From: Portulaca oleracea
Taxonomy: Eukaryota; Streptophyta; Magnoliopsida; Caryophyllales; Portulacaceae
Assembly (NCBI GenBank): GCA_029582165.1
Contig: CM055875.1
Span: 26,677,144-26,741,143, forward strand
Length of the DNA stretch: 64,000 nt
Direction: 5' to 3'
Program-made: the position numbers and the translations under genes
The notes under the pieces: model-generated
Databases searched by the model: none
Seen by the model: only the letters and a program-made list of their open reading frames with translations
What the model was told of the DNA's origin: nothing
Shown here: one piece after another, positions 29,988-42,736 of the stretch
Layout of the letters: each line of letters starts with the position of its first letter
Position numbering within the stretch: the first letter of the stretch is position 1

Positions 29988-31401
29988 TGCCAGAATGTGT
30001 TTTTAATGTAAACGACTATATAATCTTGTGTATTAAGTTTATAATATCAATATTAAGCTCGGTATTAAGATCCAACAGCTATATTATCAAGACCAAGTCA
30101 AGGTTTTGATTCTCCATTAAGGACCTTAATTACACCTTTTGACTAAGAGGTGTGATTAAGGTTGGATTAGGGGTGGAATTCTTCTATAAATAGGAGACAT
30201 TCCCAAGCCATTTGAGAGCATCACAAGCATCAATTCTTCCATTCTATAATCACATCCTCTCAAGTATAGACTGCAACTATACTTGAGAGAATCAAGTGAG
30301 AAACCTATGTCTTGACTGCAACAAGAGCTAAGTTTTATCCCTTTGAACATTTACGGTACAGTAAATAGTTCTTAAGGAAAATGTGTTCGGCGTCCATGAC
30401 TCTTAGCGATATCCAAACAAGATAACCATTTGGTTATTAAGTCATATCTCCATTTTGTCATACATACCGCAAGAAGTCAATCCAAGTGAAGATGATGAAG
30501 ATCCAAGCCGGTCAAACATCATTTTCCCAGCACTTAGAACCTAGGTTACACAATCATACATTCAAGATGAATCAAGAACCGATAACCATATGAATTCTAC
30601 TGCTATTTCGATGCTAATGGAACTACTTCAATTAACCTAAATTACAACTTTCGTATGCTTTTTAAGTTAATCAAAGTTAAAGGTCTCTAATTATCCGGTT
30701 ATCAAAGGGGTTCCCTAGTTTGCTATTCTTTTCTCAAATTTCACAAAACTAGGTAGAAAGGTTGGTAGTCAGATTATCCTAATTGTCCTTTCAGTACTTC
30801 TCAGGTTAATCTTTAATCACAAGTATTCCGGGCCTAAGAACACACATGAATATGAAGAACACAACCTTCTATTTATTCAAAACCAGAATTCATGCACAAA
30901 CTAGAAACATTCAATCAAACTACATTGTTTTGGGTTGCGCAATCATCATAATCAATTCTCAAAACAAAGAAGGGATACTAAAAGAAAGAACAAACTACGA
31001 AGAACACGTCCCAATTGAGTCTTTCGATCCCGGGGTTGAACTTTCTCCGTGAACGTCGCTACTTTCTTCTCAAATCTTTATCCTTGCCTCTCTTGAATCG
31101 ATTTGGTCTTGAATCTTGATTAGATGGAAGAGGTGTAGGAGGAATTTTGGCTCTCTTTTCTCTTTTGATCGCCCTAGAACGAATGGAGAATGATAGATAA
31201 TCCAGTAACCGCTTGTCTCCTCTCTTTTTCTATTCGCGAAAACAAGTCGACCTGACCAGTCCGTACAGTCCGTACCATGGACCGTGGGGCTCACCAAGGA
31301 CTGACCGTGGTGGCCTCTAGCCGTGCAGGTCTCACTTCGTTTCGTCCCAAATTCATGCTACAGTTTGGTTGCCATCTCTAGAGGCCCGTGGTGTGTCCAT
31401 T

Positions 31402-34400
31402 TATAATAACCCAAAGAAAATCACCCCTTAATACGTATTAATTAGTTTAAATAAGGTTAAGATTAAATCACGAATAATTAAAGCGCGTGTTCCATTTTTC
31501 TAACCAAGTGTGTGTTTTGCATAACTTGAACAGTGCAACAATCATCATTAAATTCGTCTTAAATTTCTTTTCTTAATGAATCTCCTCCAGTAATTTTTTT
31601 ATAGTGATCATGATTGTTTACGAATTCTTTTTTACAGACCGATATATCAGGTCCTTCTTTTATTAGGGTTAATTTAGGATATAATTATGAAAAATTTCAA
31701 GGAGGTATATGAGTATACTTATTTGGGATTACCAATAATATTTTTACGGTATACCAAGTTCAAGTGATTTGAGCATGGGAAGGCATAAGTATTGGAAGGA
31801 GGATTAAAATTGATAAAAATTTATCTATTGGGCCTCATGTTGGCCGGCCAAGGGAGGAGAGGAGTATGGATTTTGGGCTCATAGTGTAAATATATATGGC
31901 TTTAGGATGATGAATTATCATTTTTGAGATTATCTCTTTTAAACTCTCACTCCCTCTCATCTCTTGCTTCCTCTCTCTCGTGCCCATCCAACTCCCCTAA
32001 CCCCTCTGCATTCCCTTTGCCCAGCTCCGGCGAGCCATCGTCGCCGCCCGCCGTCGCCGGCGTTCTTCCGGCCAGCACCCGACCACCTCCGTCGCACCAT
32101 CATCATCATACTTCTTCCTCTCTACTTCCATTTCAAGTGGAATCCCACTCCATCTTTCCCTATTCTCTTTTAAAGAATTATCAAGATTATGTTATGAGTT
32201 TCTTTTTGTTATTTTTGTGTTCTTCTAGAAGTAAATCAAGTGTTTAAAGTCTTCAAATGGAGGTTATCGTGGAAGTAATACAATCAAGAGGATATTTGGT
32301 AAGTATGTGGAAGAAATTTGTGTTTTATGACTTGAATGTGTGTTCTTTTTCTAGACTATTACCATGCATGAAGATTAGGAGATTTAAGTCACTAAGAAAG
32401 AATGAATTCTTGGTTAAGATTCCTAGCTTGTATGTAGATTAGGTTTATATTAGTAAATTGGTGAGTCTTGTAAAAGATTCCTAGCTTGTATGTAGATTAG
32501 GTTTATATTAGTAAATTGGTGAGTCTTGTAATTCTTAATATGGGTACATGTTGGATTAGGACTAGGAAACGTAATTATGAGAGGTTCTTGCTTTGCATGT
32601 GCTTAGCTTGGACTCAAATAAAGGTTTTTTTTTTGGATGATTTCAATTCTGGAAATTTGTATTTATGAATGAGGAAGGTATTTTAGGAAGTGATTAAGAG
32701 AAATCATGAAGTTAGTGATGCATGCAAGTGGGTTGTGAAGTAATGTTGCAGTCTGGTTGGTTTTCGTTATTTCAAAAAAGTATGAGTTATGATTTTGGCC
32801 CATTTTATGGCATGATTAGATAGTCTAAGGTGTTAGCTAACACCCGGTTTTTGTTACTCGTCATTTCGATATGTATATTGGGAGTTATGGAAAAAACCGT
32901 AAGATGGCGCAAAACTGAAAATGTTCTAACGTCAGTCCAACGATGTGTATTTTTTGTAGGGTTAGAGTCCTTTTTGGTTCAAACACTGAAAATAAAAGTT
33001 GGAGAAGACAGTTTAAGCTTTCCAGAAAGATATAATTCATGATCATAGGATATCGAGAGTGAGTGTTATGAGTCCCCGAGTGGAGGTTAATAATCTGAAT
33101 TTACCCAGAAAGTGTTTTGCGACTGCCTGTATTCTTGGCCAAAATCCAACTTCTTCCCATGGTCAAATGAGCTTGTGGATAAAATAAAATTAAAGTACGT
33201 GTCGCAAGCTTTCCATAGACAGCTTGCACGTCCCAAATCGATAAGTGTAGCTTGAGTTATGATTCTCCGAATGAGTGAGGTTCAAATGGTTTTATTTTCT
33301 GGGCAGCCTCCTAAGATAATAGCTTTTACTCCTCTTAACCATATTCTTGATCTTCATGGTCAACTAAAAAGTTTAGGTTATGATTTGAGCTTTCCGGAAA
33401 GCCCTTTTATGTCGTGTTATGATTTTCGTGGGAGAAGTTATGGCCTTATGAGTGCGCCTTAGAAAATAAATTCTCAATCGAGCCTTAGAAAATTCATTAA
33501 GTTTTCCTCAAATTTCCCCCCATCTAAGTTAGCTCCTAATTCATATTCCTTTTCTTTTTACGCCATTCCAAGAGATCGTTGCGATCAAACTGTTCAAGTC
33601 CCTGCCCGTCCAGTGAGTGTTTGTAAAGTGTCAGGTACGTATATTACCCGATATTTTATGCATATTATTACAACTTATTTCTCTTTTTATGTCAAGTTCG
33701 TTACGTTATTTTATCATTCATGTGTATGTAAACGTTTATGATTTATGTTCAAAAGTTTGCACGAGTACTCATGGTTTTAAGTATCACGATCGAATTATTA
33801 AAATTTTTCTCAGTTTACTTTGTGTACTTACACTATGCTTACTTCACATTAGAAGTCCTTTGTTAAACCTTTACTTTTAATATCAAGAACATTTTCATGT
33901 TTAAAATTCCTCACAAGTACAACCTTTATCCAGAAGATGTCAGGGATAACTTTAAGTCACGAATTAGTTGGTCTATGGTTCTAATTGTAGCAAGGTTTCA
34001 AGATTAAGGTTTTTAAGTTTTCTAAAGTTAACAAAGGTCGCGCCCATGTTTTAATCATGCTTAGAGCACATCATGTTTAATCATGCTTAGAGCACACTAG
34101 GATAACTGTGCCTTGGTACACACCAGGGAAAAATATGTACTAGTGCCTTAAGTGCAAGCCATGGAAATCTGGTCAGTATAGGATATTTATCCACCATCCG
34201 GATCTCCCGATCGGTCCGGGTATGCGCATACGGAAGTTTAGCGATGATTGCAAGTAGGGGACCTTCTTATAAGTGTTAAAGTCAACCAAGTGTTGGATTA
34301 AAGTTAAATTCTACTAACAGTCTTAAGTTAAAGAAAAGTCTTAATGATTTTTCTCACCAAGCCTCATCAGTGCGATTCATTGTATCGTTCCTTTTATCCA

Positions 34401-35059
34401 TGCATGTTTTAAGTGTTCATGTTTTAGTTTCTCTCCTTTATATCATGTTGTGTTCAAGTATGATTAATGTAAGAAACTCACGATTTGGTTTCCAATGAGA
34501 TTCAGTTTACTTGAAAAGGTTAAGGGTGGCTATGTTATGTAAGTATACTCAATGTTTATTTCTTCTTTCTTTTATTTGTTGTAAATTTAATAGAACCGCG
34601 CTAAAATAAGTAAGTAATTTTCTAAATGTTTTTCTTTATAAAAGGGGTATACATACTGAGTTAATCTCATTCTTTTAAGTTGTTTTTGTTTTAGGGACCT
34701 CGACAAAAAGGGAAAGAGAAAGCCCCAGACGAACGAAAGCCTAGAGTAATCTAAGAAGTCGAAGGTGGTTAAAGGCACTCTCTGGAGAAAATGAGAGAAT
34801 TTGTTTGATCTTTTGGCTTGTATAAGTTTATTGGGTTGTGATGTGTTTGCTTTGAGGGTTGTTTAAGTTAAGTTATGTTTTGGTCATGTATGTTTGAAGT
34901 TAATCTCATGCGATGGTCCCTGTGTTGATATGTAGTTTAGCCTTGTTCATTTTAGATGGACAACGGTAATGCCCTCAGGTGAGTCTTTTCGCTGCGTTAA
35001 TCATTAGGTTAAGTGAGTTCTTAGCTTAATCTAGTGATTAATAGCTTGGGGGTGTTACA
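31402..35059 (+). mobile_element. 3.66-kb solo LTR (Tekay/Del-like layout), TSD CCATT
   Basis: Starts TATAATAACCC (probably TG changed to TA) and ends GGGGGTGTTACA, with a perfect 5-bp duplication CCATT (31397-31401, 35060-35064). After a TATA-like TAAATATATATGG (about 31885) comes a CT-rich then GCC-rich stretch (31930-32130) that mimics a plant gene's first exon. No primer site, purine tract or retroviral domain was found. Family by layout only. Internal tandem duplication at about 32418-32530. Confidence 0.75.
32418..32530. repeat. Tandem duplication of about 56 bp
   Basis: AGATTCCTAGCTTGTATGTAG...GGTGAGTCTTGTA occurs twice in direct succession inside the long LTR. Confidence 0.85.
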
Positions 35060-35064
35060 CCATT

Positions 35065-35335
35065 CTTGCCAAAAGTTGAGGAATTGTTGGTGTTTTGGCC
35101 TCAAAACCTACAAATTTGCATCAAAAACAACAACACCAAGTGTAATAGGGAAATTGGGATATAAATCAGATTTACAATCAAAGTTATCCTTAATTCGCTA
35201 TCGAAATCCCCTAAAAACATAGTCATGAAAAATACTTATCAAATTTTGGCATGCCCTATTCTCTATTCCAAATGGGAAAACCCTAGGTCCATATGGATAC
35301 ACGAGTGGCTTTTATAAGAAAAGTTAGGACCTCAT
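35065..35335. other. Spacer between solo LTR and LINE remnant
   Basis: No supportable gene. Possibly the continuation of the older LTR interrupted at 31401. Confidence 0.3.
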
Positions 35336-35339
35336 TGGT

Positions 35340-37340
35340 TACCTTGCGTTTGCAGCAACCCAAGAATTCTTTCACATAGGCAAGCTCAATCGCAATTTGA
35401 ACTTAACGAACCTTGCACTCATCCCGAAGGTGCAAAATCCCACAAAGGCGGCAGAGTTTAGGCCAATATCATGTTGCAATACTTTCTACAAGGGTCTGGC
35501 TAAGGTGTTACCCTTGAGAATCTGACAAGTCCTTCCCGACTTGGTGGATTTAAGCTAAGGTGGGTTCATCCCAAGAAGGGAATTGTTCTATAACATCCTC
35601 TTTGCAAGGAGATCGCACATGACTATACTTGATCAACGATCTCGCCTAGATGCACAGTGAAAATTGATTTGAAGAAAGCATTTGATTCGGTCCATTGAAA
35701 TTATATCATAGAATCTCTTACGACATAACGCTTTCTTACATGGATGATGAATTGCATCAGTACCTACATCTTGAACCCTACATTCACAGTCTGCTCTAAT
35801 GGGATTACCTATGAGATTTGTAGGAGGGCGAGGCTTATGCCAGGGGGACCCTATGTCACCCCTCCGCTTTATCCTAGCAATGGAATATATTTTCAAATCT
35901 CTCAAATATCATGTTGAGACACAACTTAGCTATAAATACCATCCTAATTGTAGCCGATTGAAACTCACCCATTTAATGTTTGCTGATGATCACATCCTAT
36001 TCAAGTCAGCAACTAAGACCTCGGTGCAAACCCTAATGGCAGTCTTTCACCATTTTTCAGAAGTAATGGGGTTGACTGTAGCTAACCTAACTAAATGTGA
36101 AATGGTCCTTGGAGAGGTTGATTTGGAACACGCTGCAGAGCTTCTAAGTGAAACTGGTTTTTCCCTAGGCGTTCTTCCATTCAAGTATCTTGGTATGCCA
36201 ATCTCCACATGTTATTAAACAGAAGGAGATTGTGGAATCCTCGTGGACAAAATCATAATCAAGATCGAGCTTTGGAGCTCATGAAATATCTCCTATGCAG
36301 GTAGAATTACTTTGATTAATTCTGTACTAGGGGGAATTTATGGTTTTTGGGCCTAAATCCTAATCATCCCTAAGCATGCCATCGATGAGATTACCAAATA
36401 TTCCTGAAATTTCTTTTGGGGTGCCTCCCACAACTATACCCGACTACTCCTGGTCTCATGGCTCACAACCTGCACTCCCAAGGCATCAGGTAGTTTAGGT
36501 TTGCAGGACCTAACCGGGTGGAGCAGAGCCTCCATGGAAAAACTAGCCTGGGACATACCACACAACAAACATATTTTGCGGGTCACGTGGATCAACATCA
36601 AATATTTTAATGAGAGGTGTTGGAGGGATTATTACCTTGCCCTATGATGTTTACCCCTACTTTAAGAAATTATGTGAGGTAAAGGACGAAATAAAATGGG
36701 GGTGTAGCCCTGGGATGTGCTGAAAGTGGGGAGATATTGGAGTCTTTCGAGTGGCCCAAGCATACAAATGGATCTTGAATGCACAACCTGAGCCTAGCTG
36801 ATCACCATCCCTTGGAGCAAGCAGGTAATTCTCAAACACTCTTTTATCACTTGGTTAATACTACACGGGAAGATTCCTGTCAAAGAAAGAACTATCAGAT
36901 GGGGGACACAAGGAAGCAACGAATGCACACTTTGCCATGAGGAGGCATAAAGCTAGACCATCTATTTAATAGGTGCACATTGGCATGAGCCATCGACATC
37001 CAAATAGACGGGTAGGCTTACTGTGAGGTTTTCCGCTAATCAACTTCCATAGCCGAAATGGTCCGAGGGTTAGAGGAATCTGGGGAACCGCTAAGAATTC
37101 GCCATTACACCTATGCAGTTTTTTGTGCCTTTCTTCATCACATTTGGGGTGAACGTAATGCAATCACTCTTCACATCAAAGAAGACATAAGAACAGGGTG
37201 TCTTTTTGTTGCAAAAAACCATCAGAAATATCGTAAGCTCACTGATAGAGTCATACACATGTAAATTGGGGGACAAGGGCAATCTCTGACTCCTTTGTGC
37301 CATTTCTTTCTATCAATATAACATGCATTTGTTGCAATAA
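35340..37340 (+). pseudogene. LINE reverse transcriptase remnant
   Basis: Degenerate L1-type RT in order: LALIPKVQNPTKAAEFRPISCCN (about 35410-35480), KIDLKKAFDSVH (about 35655-35695), GLCQGDPMSP and LMFADD in the longest open frame (35799-36218), then KYLGMPIS. Downstream, zf-RVT sequence (RTIRWGTQGSNECTLCHEEA, about 36890-36950) is recognisable across several stops. Endonuclease and ORF1 are absent, as in 5'-truncated insertions. An A-rich end lies near 37340. Confidence 0.8.
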
Positions 37341-37474
37341 AAAAAATTAATAATGATAAAGGAATTTTATTAACACTTAACTAATGGTGTGAAGATTATT
37401 TGTAGCATTTAACTAGAATAATTATGAATTGTATTTTGCCAAATCTTGATTTAAATCTTTGGGGTGTTACATAA

Positions 37475-37870
37475 ATCTCTTCTTCTAGTTCCCCATTTAA
37501 GAAATGATGACATGACATCCAAGTGAAAGACTTGGAGCATTAATTGTGTTGCGATGGCAAGTACAGTTCTCATGGTCTCTATTCAAACAAATGGAGCAAA
37601 AGTCTCATTAAAGTCGACCTCTGGCCATATTACAAGTAGCCTTTGGCTACCAAACATGACTTATATTTTTGAATTGATCCATCTTCGGGATATTTGACCT
37701 TGTAGATCCTCTTGAGACTAATGACATACTTATCTTGAGGTTTCTCGACTAATTCCCATGTGTGATTTTTCTCGATCATCCTGATTTCTTCATTCATTGC
37801 CTCAGATCTATTTTTCAGCTTCTTAGAATGATTGTTGCTCCCTAGCAAAGAATACCATGATTATGTGGCC
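37475..37870 (-). pseudogene. Copia reverse transcriptase N-terminal fragment
   Basis: MNEEIRMIEKNHTWELVEKP and IQKYKSCLVAKGYL (37630-37848) followed in another frame by VDFNETFAPF and LDVMSSFLKWG. This is the start of copia RT; the YVDD part is missing. Confidence 0.8.
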
Positions 37871-38158
37871 ACATTCATAGTCTTGTAAATATCTTGGGGG
37901 ATGTCTTTGGCATTGACTTCTTCACATAAGTGGTGTCGGGGGGGGGGGGGGGCTTGAAGGACTTGTATAAAAGTTTTGACTTGCAGTACTTGAGGATGGG
38001 TTTTTCGGTGGAGATGGAACCAAGTAAAGAGGTCCATCCTCTCTGATCTTTTGAATTAGAACACTTTCTTGTGTTAGCTGTTTAGATGAATCTTCTAGCT
38101 TACTCGATCTGGATGCTTCATTAAATATGACATCTCTTGAAGTCACCACATTCTTGGT

Positions 38159-38682
38159 TAGAGATGGCAATGGGTCGGAGGCGAATCGGAGGTAGGTACC
38201 TCCACCTTCGCTCCAATTAATAATCGGAGGTGGAGGTCCACCTCCAAATCCAATTAATCGGAGGTGGGGGGGGGGGGGTCCTCCAAATCCAAACTTAATC
38301 GGAGGTACCTAACTCCAACTCCGACTCTGATTACCTCCGATTCTGATTTTATCTCCGACTCCGAGTACCAACTCCCTCCCTAATGGCTAATACACGATTT
38401 CCATTTAAAAAGAAAAAGAAAAAAAACTTTTACAATCTATTTTTATAAAAAAAATTGGTCATTTTAATTTTCTTTTTTTTAAAATTTTTTTATATTAATT
38501 ACTATAATCGGACTTAATCGCATTGGAGGTGGTCACCTCCATACCCACCCCAATTATAATCGGAGTAGGATTTTTTTTTAATCGGATTCGGATTCAGAGT
38601 TTTTTTAGTTAGATTCGGATTCATATTTTTTAGTCGGAGCAAATCGGATCCGCTTCGGATTCGGACTTGACTGCCATCCCTA
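38159..38682. mobile_element. hAT MITE, TSD TTCTTGGT
   Basis: 524 bp with ends TAGAGATGGCA / TGCCATCCCTA and a perfect 8-bp duplication TTCTTGGT (38151-38158, 38683-38690). The interior is full of CGGAGG/CCTCCG and GGAGGTGGAGGTCCACCTCC foldback words. Non-coding; inserted in the copia linker. Confidence 0.9.
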
Positions 38683-38959
38683 TTCTTGGTTTTTTGGTTG
38701 GAGAGACAATACTCTTTTGACTCATTAATATAGCCGATGAAGGTGCACTTTTCTCGTTTCTTATCAAGCTTTTCCCGATTTTTCTTTCGGGATATGTTAA
38801 TAGGCTATACACCTAAATACTTTGAAGTGTTCAACCCTTGGATTTCGTTTGAACCACACTTCATATGGAGTTTTATTGAGCATTGTCATTGTGAGAGACA
38901 AGATTGAGTATGTAAATTTCAGTGTTGACAGCTTGGGCCCATAATACTTAAGTAGGTCT

Positions 38960-39670
38960 TTCCTTTCTAAGATGCTACAAGAAATTCAACAATTGCTCTA
39001 TTCTTCCTTTCTGCAACACCATTTTGTTGTCGTGCTCGCCTCACTGTTAATTCTCTTTGATGTCTTAAGGCTTGTAGAAATTGCCAAATTCTTCGTAGTT
39101 GAATTCTCTTCCACAATCCATTCAAAGAATTTTTAGATTATGTTCGCTTTGGTTTTCTGTGAGGGATTTGAATTGGAGGAAATAAGAGAATGCTTGTGAC
39201 TTTTTTTTCATCAATACCCACATCATGTGGGTGTAATCATCAATGAATACTAGGAAATATCTTTTACCTCCCATGTTGAGATGTCGAGTTGGGCCCCAAA
39301 TGTCCACATGGACAAGTTGTACTGGAGCCTTATCCCTCCATGAAGTTTAGTGAAGGGAAGTCTATGCATTTTCCCCAAAATACAACCTTCACAAATATTT
39401 TGTCTAATACCCATTGGTTGTACGCCAATTACCATATTTTTTCGTTGCAAAACTTAAAGATTGTGAGATTTAGATGGCCATATCTTTGATGCCATAATGT
39501 TGTGTTTTCCATCACTAAACTTAATGTTGCCTTTTGCTCAACAAGCATTTTTAAAGGAGATACACCATTAAAGAGCATAGAAACTGAAGGAATTACCTGA
39601 GCCTTCTTGTCAAATATTACACATTTATTATCATCGAAATTCACTAAATATCCTATTTCCAAGAATTGAC
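38960..39670 (-). pseudogene. Copia GAG-pre-integrase and integrase fragment
   Basis: Blocks LWHQRYGHLN, ICEGCILGKMHRLPF, MDIWGPTRHLNMGGKRYFLVFIDDY and KILRMDCGREFN appear in order over several frames. The last two hold the first two catalytic aspartates. Stops and frameshifts separate the blocks. Confidence 0.8.
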
Positions 39671-41035
39671 TTACAACTACAAGGTTTTTTGCTAGATCCA
39701 GGACACATAAGACATCTTGGATGCATTTGGTTGACCCATTTCAATACTTGACAATAATCGTCGATTTTCCAGTGACCACTTGTCTGCTTCTGTCACTAAG
39801 TGTGCTATTTGATTTCACTTATTCATCTAGTTAAGTAAAGTAGTTCTTATCTCAAGTCATATCAATTGAGCAACCTTTATCCACATACCATACATCTTCT
39901 TACCCTTGCTGATTTTTAAGGCATGAGCAGAAGACCACTTTTAATTGATCCAACATAGTCATCTTATTAGGTGAAATTTGCTTCATCATGTTGTCGTTTT
40001 CGGCATTGTGATGGGTGGGCCATGTGCATTTTCGATACTTGTACCAACAATCATCGGTATTGTGGTTTCTCACTTGCACAATCTACAATATACATTAGAA
40101 TTCTTATCATGATTTTGTTGGATTCTATAATTTCTTCTCCCACAACATTGATTATTTGATGGCCCCTTTCTTTCTTTGAAATTTCGATCAAGACCACTTT
40201 CTCTTATGTTTTCTTCATAGTCTGATAATTTTAAGTTTTCTCAAAATGCTTGTTCTGGTGGCTATATCTATTCATCCTCTCTTCATATGCTTGAAGGGAA
40301 CCCATCAACTTAGTTAGAGCAAGTGTTGATAAGTCTTTCGACTCTTCAATGGCAGCAACTATATGATCAAATTTTATTGGAAGACTCCATAATATCTTAT
40401 GGATCACCTTTCAATTTTCAACCTTGTCTCCATATAATATGATTTGATTGATTATATTGGAGACACAAGTGAAAAATACATGAATAGTGTCTTCTTCTTC
40501 CATTAAAATGTTGTTGAACTCTCTCTATAGAGTTTGGATTTTGATAGATATTACCCCTACGTAGCTTCTATTTGCTTCATTTAGAGTACTTTATGCTTAA
40601 GTGGTTCAACCATTATGCGGAAAAAAAAAGTTATTGGAGTGACGACTTGGTGGATATATGCAAGCGCAACAAATATCATTCTTCTCATTTTCACGGTACT
40701 CCTCGTTATTATTATCCCATACTATCTTCCCTTTTTTTGTATCATCTTCTTCATCACTCTTAGGAGGCTTTTCATACTCTTTTCCACCACACTCTATACT
40801 ACATGAGCCATTGAGAAGGTTTTCATTTGATTACTCCACATTTGATAATTATTCCCATCAGAGACGGGTGACCTCAAATTTGGAAGATGGTTAGTTGAGT
40901 GTTGTGGTTGAAGATTGAATTGGGAGGGGGGGGGGGAAGTGACGTTTAATTTTTGGAAGAGAAACTTTCTTTGTGATAAAGTAAGTTTTAGGATGGATGG
41001 TGAGGAGATCAATTTGAGATTTGCTCTAATACCAT

Positions 41036-41300
41036 TGTTGGGTTGCTGAATGAGGGATTGATAATATATTTGATTATGTTGAATTGATAAACGAAGAAGA
41101 AGATAGTAAGAAAAATGGGGTTTTTCTTTGAATTATTGCTTGAATGAATTGGTCGGATTATACATAGGTTTTCATAATTGAGATCTTTACCAAGTACACT
41201 GCATCCTATTCTCCTAATACAATGAATATTCTTAGGGACTAAGCCAAGCCTTAATGCCAAAGGGCACGAAAATATTAACTAAATATATAGGACATGAGGG
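41036..41300 (-). repeat. 5' LTR remnant of the decayed copia element
   Basis: Starts TGTTGGGTTGC next to the primer site. Sequence at 41118-41230 (CTTGAATGAATTGGT..TTTACCAAGTA..CCTAATACAATGAAT) recurs at 41628-41750, so a second LTR fragment lies just beyond. The outer end is not clear. Confidence 0.55.
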
Positions 41301-42736
41301 ACTTCGAAAAATAAAAATTTGATGAAATAATGATAAATTGGCAATATGAAATAACAAACAGTGATAGCAAAAATTTTAAAAGTAAAACAAATAAAAGACT
41401 ATCCAATATATATGAAAGGATATGATTATATTTGTATTAGGTTTAAAAAAATAAACAAAGACAATTAACTCATTAAGATTTGAACACAAGACCTTTAGTT
41501 TACTAAAATATACTCTTGCTAATTCTACCATCAATTATATATGTCTATGTTGTCTCAAAATATTTAAAAAAATTTATCTAAGTTGGGGGTGCAGTTGCCC
41601 CCTCTTGCCCTAGGAAAGCTTCGTCCTTGAATATTCTTTAAATTACTTGATTGAATTGGTTGGATTGTACATGAGTATTTATGGTAGACATCTTTACCAA
41701 GTATAGTGAATCATATCTTCCTAATACAATGAACCTCATGCACTTTTTTATATCCAATGAATACTTCTTTATAGATTATTTCCATAAGATATTCAGTAGC
41801 GAACGATTTCTAAATCTTGGGTCAATTAGAATCTATTTCTCTAAGTAGAAAAAGTTAGGGGCAAAATTGCTATATTCAACCAAACTATACCAAACTCTGT
41901 GCGGGATTTTTGAGTATTGGTTTTGATTTCGGTTTATCAATGTCCTTTTTAGTAAGTTTGCATTAAACATCTAAATCAACGTCTAAATTTATTGAACACA
42001 TTATCTTCAAATGTTAATCTAAACTATTATTCGCTAGTCGCTAAGCTAGAGTAGCTATATGCTTTAAACGTCTATCCCCTACCTAAACCATAATCTTTTG
42101 TCTAAATTTTGTTCAAGAGGGATTTTCAAATTTTATGAATTTCATCTATCATTTCGAATTGATGGTTCAAAATTAAATCTTACGGAGTATTTGATTGTCG
42201 AAGTTCCCAGGAAAACATTGGTAAATTTTTCCAAGTTGGCCAAATTTTTTCATATTTAATTGAGTATAATTGGTGGAAAAATTTTATAGGAGATCAATTA
42301 TTTCACATTTAAACTCAATAAAAACTAGTGATGAGAGTGCCGTGGGGATCTTCATGTCAAAACCAAAGAAGACCGACCCACTATGAGAAAAATCCATGTC
42401 TCTGTTGGTTTTTTTTTTTTTTTGTGGTGGGGATGGGTGGGGGTGGAGCGGGGAGTCTTAAATCCCCATGCAAGGCGAGGATGGGAAAATTTTTCCTGGC
42501 CCTGTTTTAATATTGGAGAAAAATATTTCCGGGAGTTCTACCGATGCTCTTAAATGGCAACCTAATGTAGTAATTGGCTTGTGCTATGTGTGTGAAAAAC
42601 ACAACTCAAGCCTTTTTGTTTGAATCTCAGTTTTTTTCCCCTTTTGATGAATGAGAGAAAGTATTTTTTTTTTCCGTAAGAAATCAAATTAAATATCACT
42701 TATTCGTGTGTGCAAGTTTGAACTCAAATTTTGTAT
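41301..42736. other. AT-rich intergenic with a copia LTR fragment
   Basis: No gene. 41628-41750 is a diverged copy of part of the LTR at 41036. A T-rich run and a G-rich stretch lie at 42405-42450. Confidence 0.45.

Larger units (their letters stand above)
26509..30532 (+). mobile_element. Non-coding LTR retrotransposon (LARD), TSD CTTAG
   Basis: LTRs at 26509-27306 (TGTTAG...CTAACA) and about 29757-30532 (ending CCCAGCA) flank 2.45 kb with no coding frame above about 60 codons. The 5-bp duplication CTTAG is perfect (26504-26508, 30533-30537). TATAAATAG (26950-26958 and 30185-30193) sets plus orientation. The polypurine-like AAATGGCGGGGG appears twice before the 3' LTR (29684-29695 and 29743-29754), the first followed by TGTTA, the LTR start. 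No tRNA primer match was recognised after the 5' LTR. Proteins must have come from another element. Confidence 0.88.
26232..31401 (-). mobile_element. Older LTR remnant hosting the LARD (boundaries unresolved)
   Basis: The pieces 26232-26503 and 30538-31401 are continuous once the LARD and one copy of its CTTAG duplication are removed. In minus orientation they look like a gypsy LTR: AATAAATAGAAGG-type A-rich sequence, GGGAACCCCTTTGATAACC, and GTGGGATCGACC...CCTGTGGGATCGATCCC near the 3' end. A cluster of GTCCGTAC/GGACCGTGG words lies at about 31250-31320. I could not fix both ends or a duplication. Confidence 0.4.
37461..41300 (-). mobile_element. Decayed Ty1/copia element, 5' LTR to RT
   Basis: On the minus strand: LTR-like sequence from 41036 upward, primer site TGGTATTAGAGC with one change (41023-41034), gag N-terminus (SPVSDGNNYQMWSNQMK, near 40850), GAG-pre-integrase LWHQRYGHLN (about 39480), ICEGCILGKMHRLPF, integrase, linker and the RT N-terminus, where it is cut off near 37461-37475 by sequence ending GGGGTGTTACA. 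Frames are broken every few hundred bases. A hAT MITE (38159-38682) is nested in the linker. Confidence 0.8.

Noticed and set aside
26640..30000. CRISPR-like array of palindromic repeats
   Set aside because: Spacing is irregular, the repeats sit in LTR U3 regions, and the DNA is plant nuclear with no cas genes.
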